Positions 63,271 through 64,000 of a stretch of DNA of 64,000 nucleotides are shown here, one piece after another. Numbering within the stretch: position 1 is the stretch's first letter; every line of letters starts with the position of its first letter. The position numbers and the translations under genes were made by a program. The stretch lies in contig NZ_CP017267.1 of assembly GCF_001870205.1 (NCBI RefSeq), forward strand, positions 608,501 through 672,500, given 5' to 3'. This DNA is from Vagococcus teuberi (GTDB taxonomy: Bacteria; Bacillota; Bacilli; Lactobacillales; Vagococcaceae). The notes beneath the pieces are model-generated. The model worked only from the letters and a program-made list of their open reading frames with translations. It was not told where the DNA came from and did not search any database.

Positions 63271-63513
63271 ATGTTAAGCGAAAAAAAATTAGCAAGAATA
63301 AACGAATTAGCAAACAAATCAAAAACAACGGAAGGATTAACTGACGTTGAAAAAAAAGAGCAACAATTACTTCGAGAAGAGTATTTAAATAGTTTTAGAA
63401 AAGGTATGAGAAATCATATTGAAGGAATGAAAGTCGTTGATGAAGAAGGAACAGATGTTACGCCTGAAAAATTAAAACAAATTCAAAAAGAAAAAGGGTT
63501 ACATGATAGATAA
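63271..63513 (+). CDS. ynzC: DUF896/YnzC family protein
   Basis: The 80-residue protein begins [20 protein letters not shown] and continues [29 protein letters not shown], the helical hairpin of the DUF896 (UPF0291) family. YnzC of Bacillus lies in the SOS yneA operon next to lexA, matching the position here, divergent from lexA. AAGGAGG is 8 bp before the ATG at 63271. Function is unknown. Confidence 0.9.
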   Translation: MLSEKKLARINELANKSKTTEGLTDVEKKEQQLLREEYLNSFRKGMRNHIEGMKVVDEEGTDVTPEKLKQIQKEKGLHDR

Positions 63514-63532
63514 CCTTATGTTTTTATTTATG

Positions 63533-63570
63533 TAAAAACGCTTGTAAAAATAAAATATCCGATGTAGAAT
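63533..63570 (+). promoter_or_regulatory. tkt promoter with cre-like site
   Basis: TTGTAA (63542-63547) and TAGAAT (63565-63570) are 17 bp apart. TAAAAACGCTTGTA (63533-63546) resembles the CcpA site TGNAANCGNTTNCA with two mismatches and overlaps the -35. Confidence 0.55.
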
Positions 63571-63609
63571 GTAATAAAGGTAAATAAAACCTAAATAGGA
63601 GGGCGTTAT

Positions 63610-64000
63610 ATGTTATTTGATCAAACTGATCAACTAGGTGTTAACACAATTCGTACACTTAGTCTAGACATGATTCAACAAGCAAATTCAGGACATCCAG
63701 GATTACCAATGGGAGCTGCACCAATGGCTTACACTCTTTGGACAAAATTCTTAAAGGTAAATCCTAAGACATCAAGACAATGGGCAGACCGTGACCGTTT
63801 TGTTTTATCTGCAGGACATGGTTCAGCAATGCTTTATAGTTTACTTCATTTGTCAGGGTATAAATTACCAATGGAGGAATTAAAAAAATTCCGTCAATGG
63901 GATAGTTTAACACCAGGACATCCAGAGGTACATCATACTGATGGTGTTGAAGCAACAACTGGTCCATTAGGTCAAGGGATTGCAATGAGTGTTGGGTTTG
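63610..64000 (+). CDS. tkt: Transketolase, N-terminal part, cut by the window edge
   Basis: From the ATG at 63610 (after GGAGGG) the frame is open to the last base and reads [60 protein letters not shown] and [17 protein letters not shown]. These are the first thiamine-diphosphate-binding and substrate motifs of transketolase. It links the pentose phosphate pathway and glycolysis. About 130 of an expected 660 or so residues are visible. Confidence 0.95.
   Translation, partial: MLFDQTDQLGVNTIRTLSLDMIQQANSGHPGLPMGAAPMAYTLWTKFLKVNPKTSRQWADRDRFVLSAGHGSAMLYSLLHLSGYKLPMEELKKFRQWDSLTPGHPEVHHTDGVEATTGPLGQGIAMSVGF

Noticed and set aside
1-64000. tRNA, rRNA, CRISPR arrays, prophage or intact transposase genes
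   Set aside because: None was recognised on either strand; no regularly spaced repeats, tRNA-like arms or transposase motifs were seen.

Overview
The window is low-GC Firmicutes DNA that reads as a chromosomal segment of a lactic acid bacterium in the Enterococcaceae; Vagococcus or a close relative fits best. The grounds are gene content: H2O-forming NADH oxidase, mevalonate genes mvaA and mvaS, ClpE under a CtsR operator, the BusR/BusA betaine system, CopY-CopA, an alpha-glucosyl-diacylglycerol glycolipid operon, DUF1827, YkuJ and DUF896 proteins. The HMG-CoA reductase is free-standing, not the thiolase-reductase fusion usual in Enterococcus, so Enterococcus sensu stricto is less likely. No rRNA, tRNA, CRISPR array or intact insertion sequence was seen.

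Layout. 1-5.0 kb: the end of an unknown gene, a membrane-anchored DNA/RNA nuclease with a small downstream partner, both behind a promoter that overlaps a LexA-type box, then a MacB-like ABC exporter. 5.1-9.3 kb: NfeD-flotillin pair, a repeat-bearing gap, and prfC. 9.4-11.4 kb: a very AT-rich orphan gene with a C-terminal HEPN-type RNKYLH motif, the best candidate for an undescribed (possibly phage-defence) function. 11.5-17.9 kb: lipoprotein, a decayed gene, a YkkCD exporter pair under a guanidine-I riboswitch, DUF3885 protein, UDP-GlcNAc 2-epimerase, and an ECF sigma/anti-sigma pair. 18-22.6 kb: clpE and ptsHI. 22.8-26.1 kb: glycolipid glucosyltransferases plus a flippase-like membrane protein. 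26.2-31.2 kb: a beta-hydroxyacid dehydrogenase, YkuJ, DUF3196-like TPR protein, trigger factor and ClpX. 31.4-38.5 kb: pstS-phoP-phoR without the pst transporter, copYA, and a LysM wall protein. 39-46.5 kb: nucleotidyltransferase, nox, ROK kinase, galM with a degenerate HAD protein, and PerR-controlled ahpCF. 46.6-52.3 kb: PadR unit, busAA-busAB-busR, and a deletion scar holding two divergent gene remnants. 52.4-60 kb: HelD, a TauE exporter, oleate hydratase, a 140-bp nested palindrome, mvaA-mvaS. 60-64 kb: L25 with a structured leader, M42 peptidase, an SOS-type small membrane protein, lexA, ynzC and the start of transketolase.

Stress control is the thread that links the parts. Recognisable operators for LexA (three promoters), CtsR, PerR, CopY and BusR are present, with a guanidine riboswitch and a probable PhoP-controlled promoter. 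The LexA boxes next to the nuclease and to a 62-residue membrane protein suggest an SOS response reaching beyond repair. All functions are inferred from sequence reading and remembered family signatures; no database search was run.
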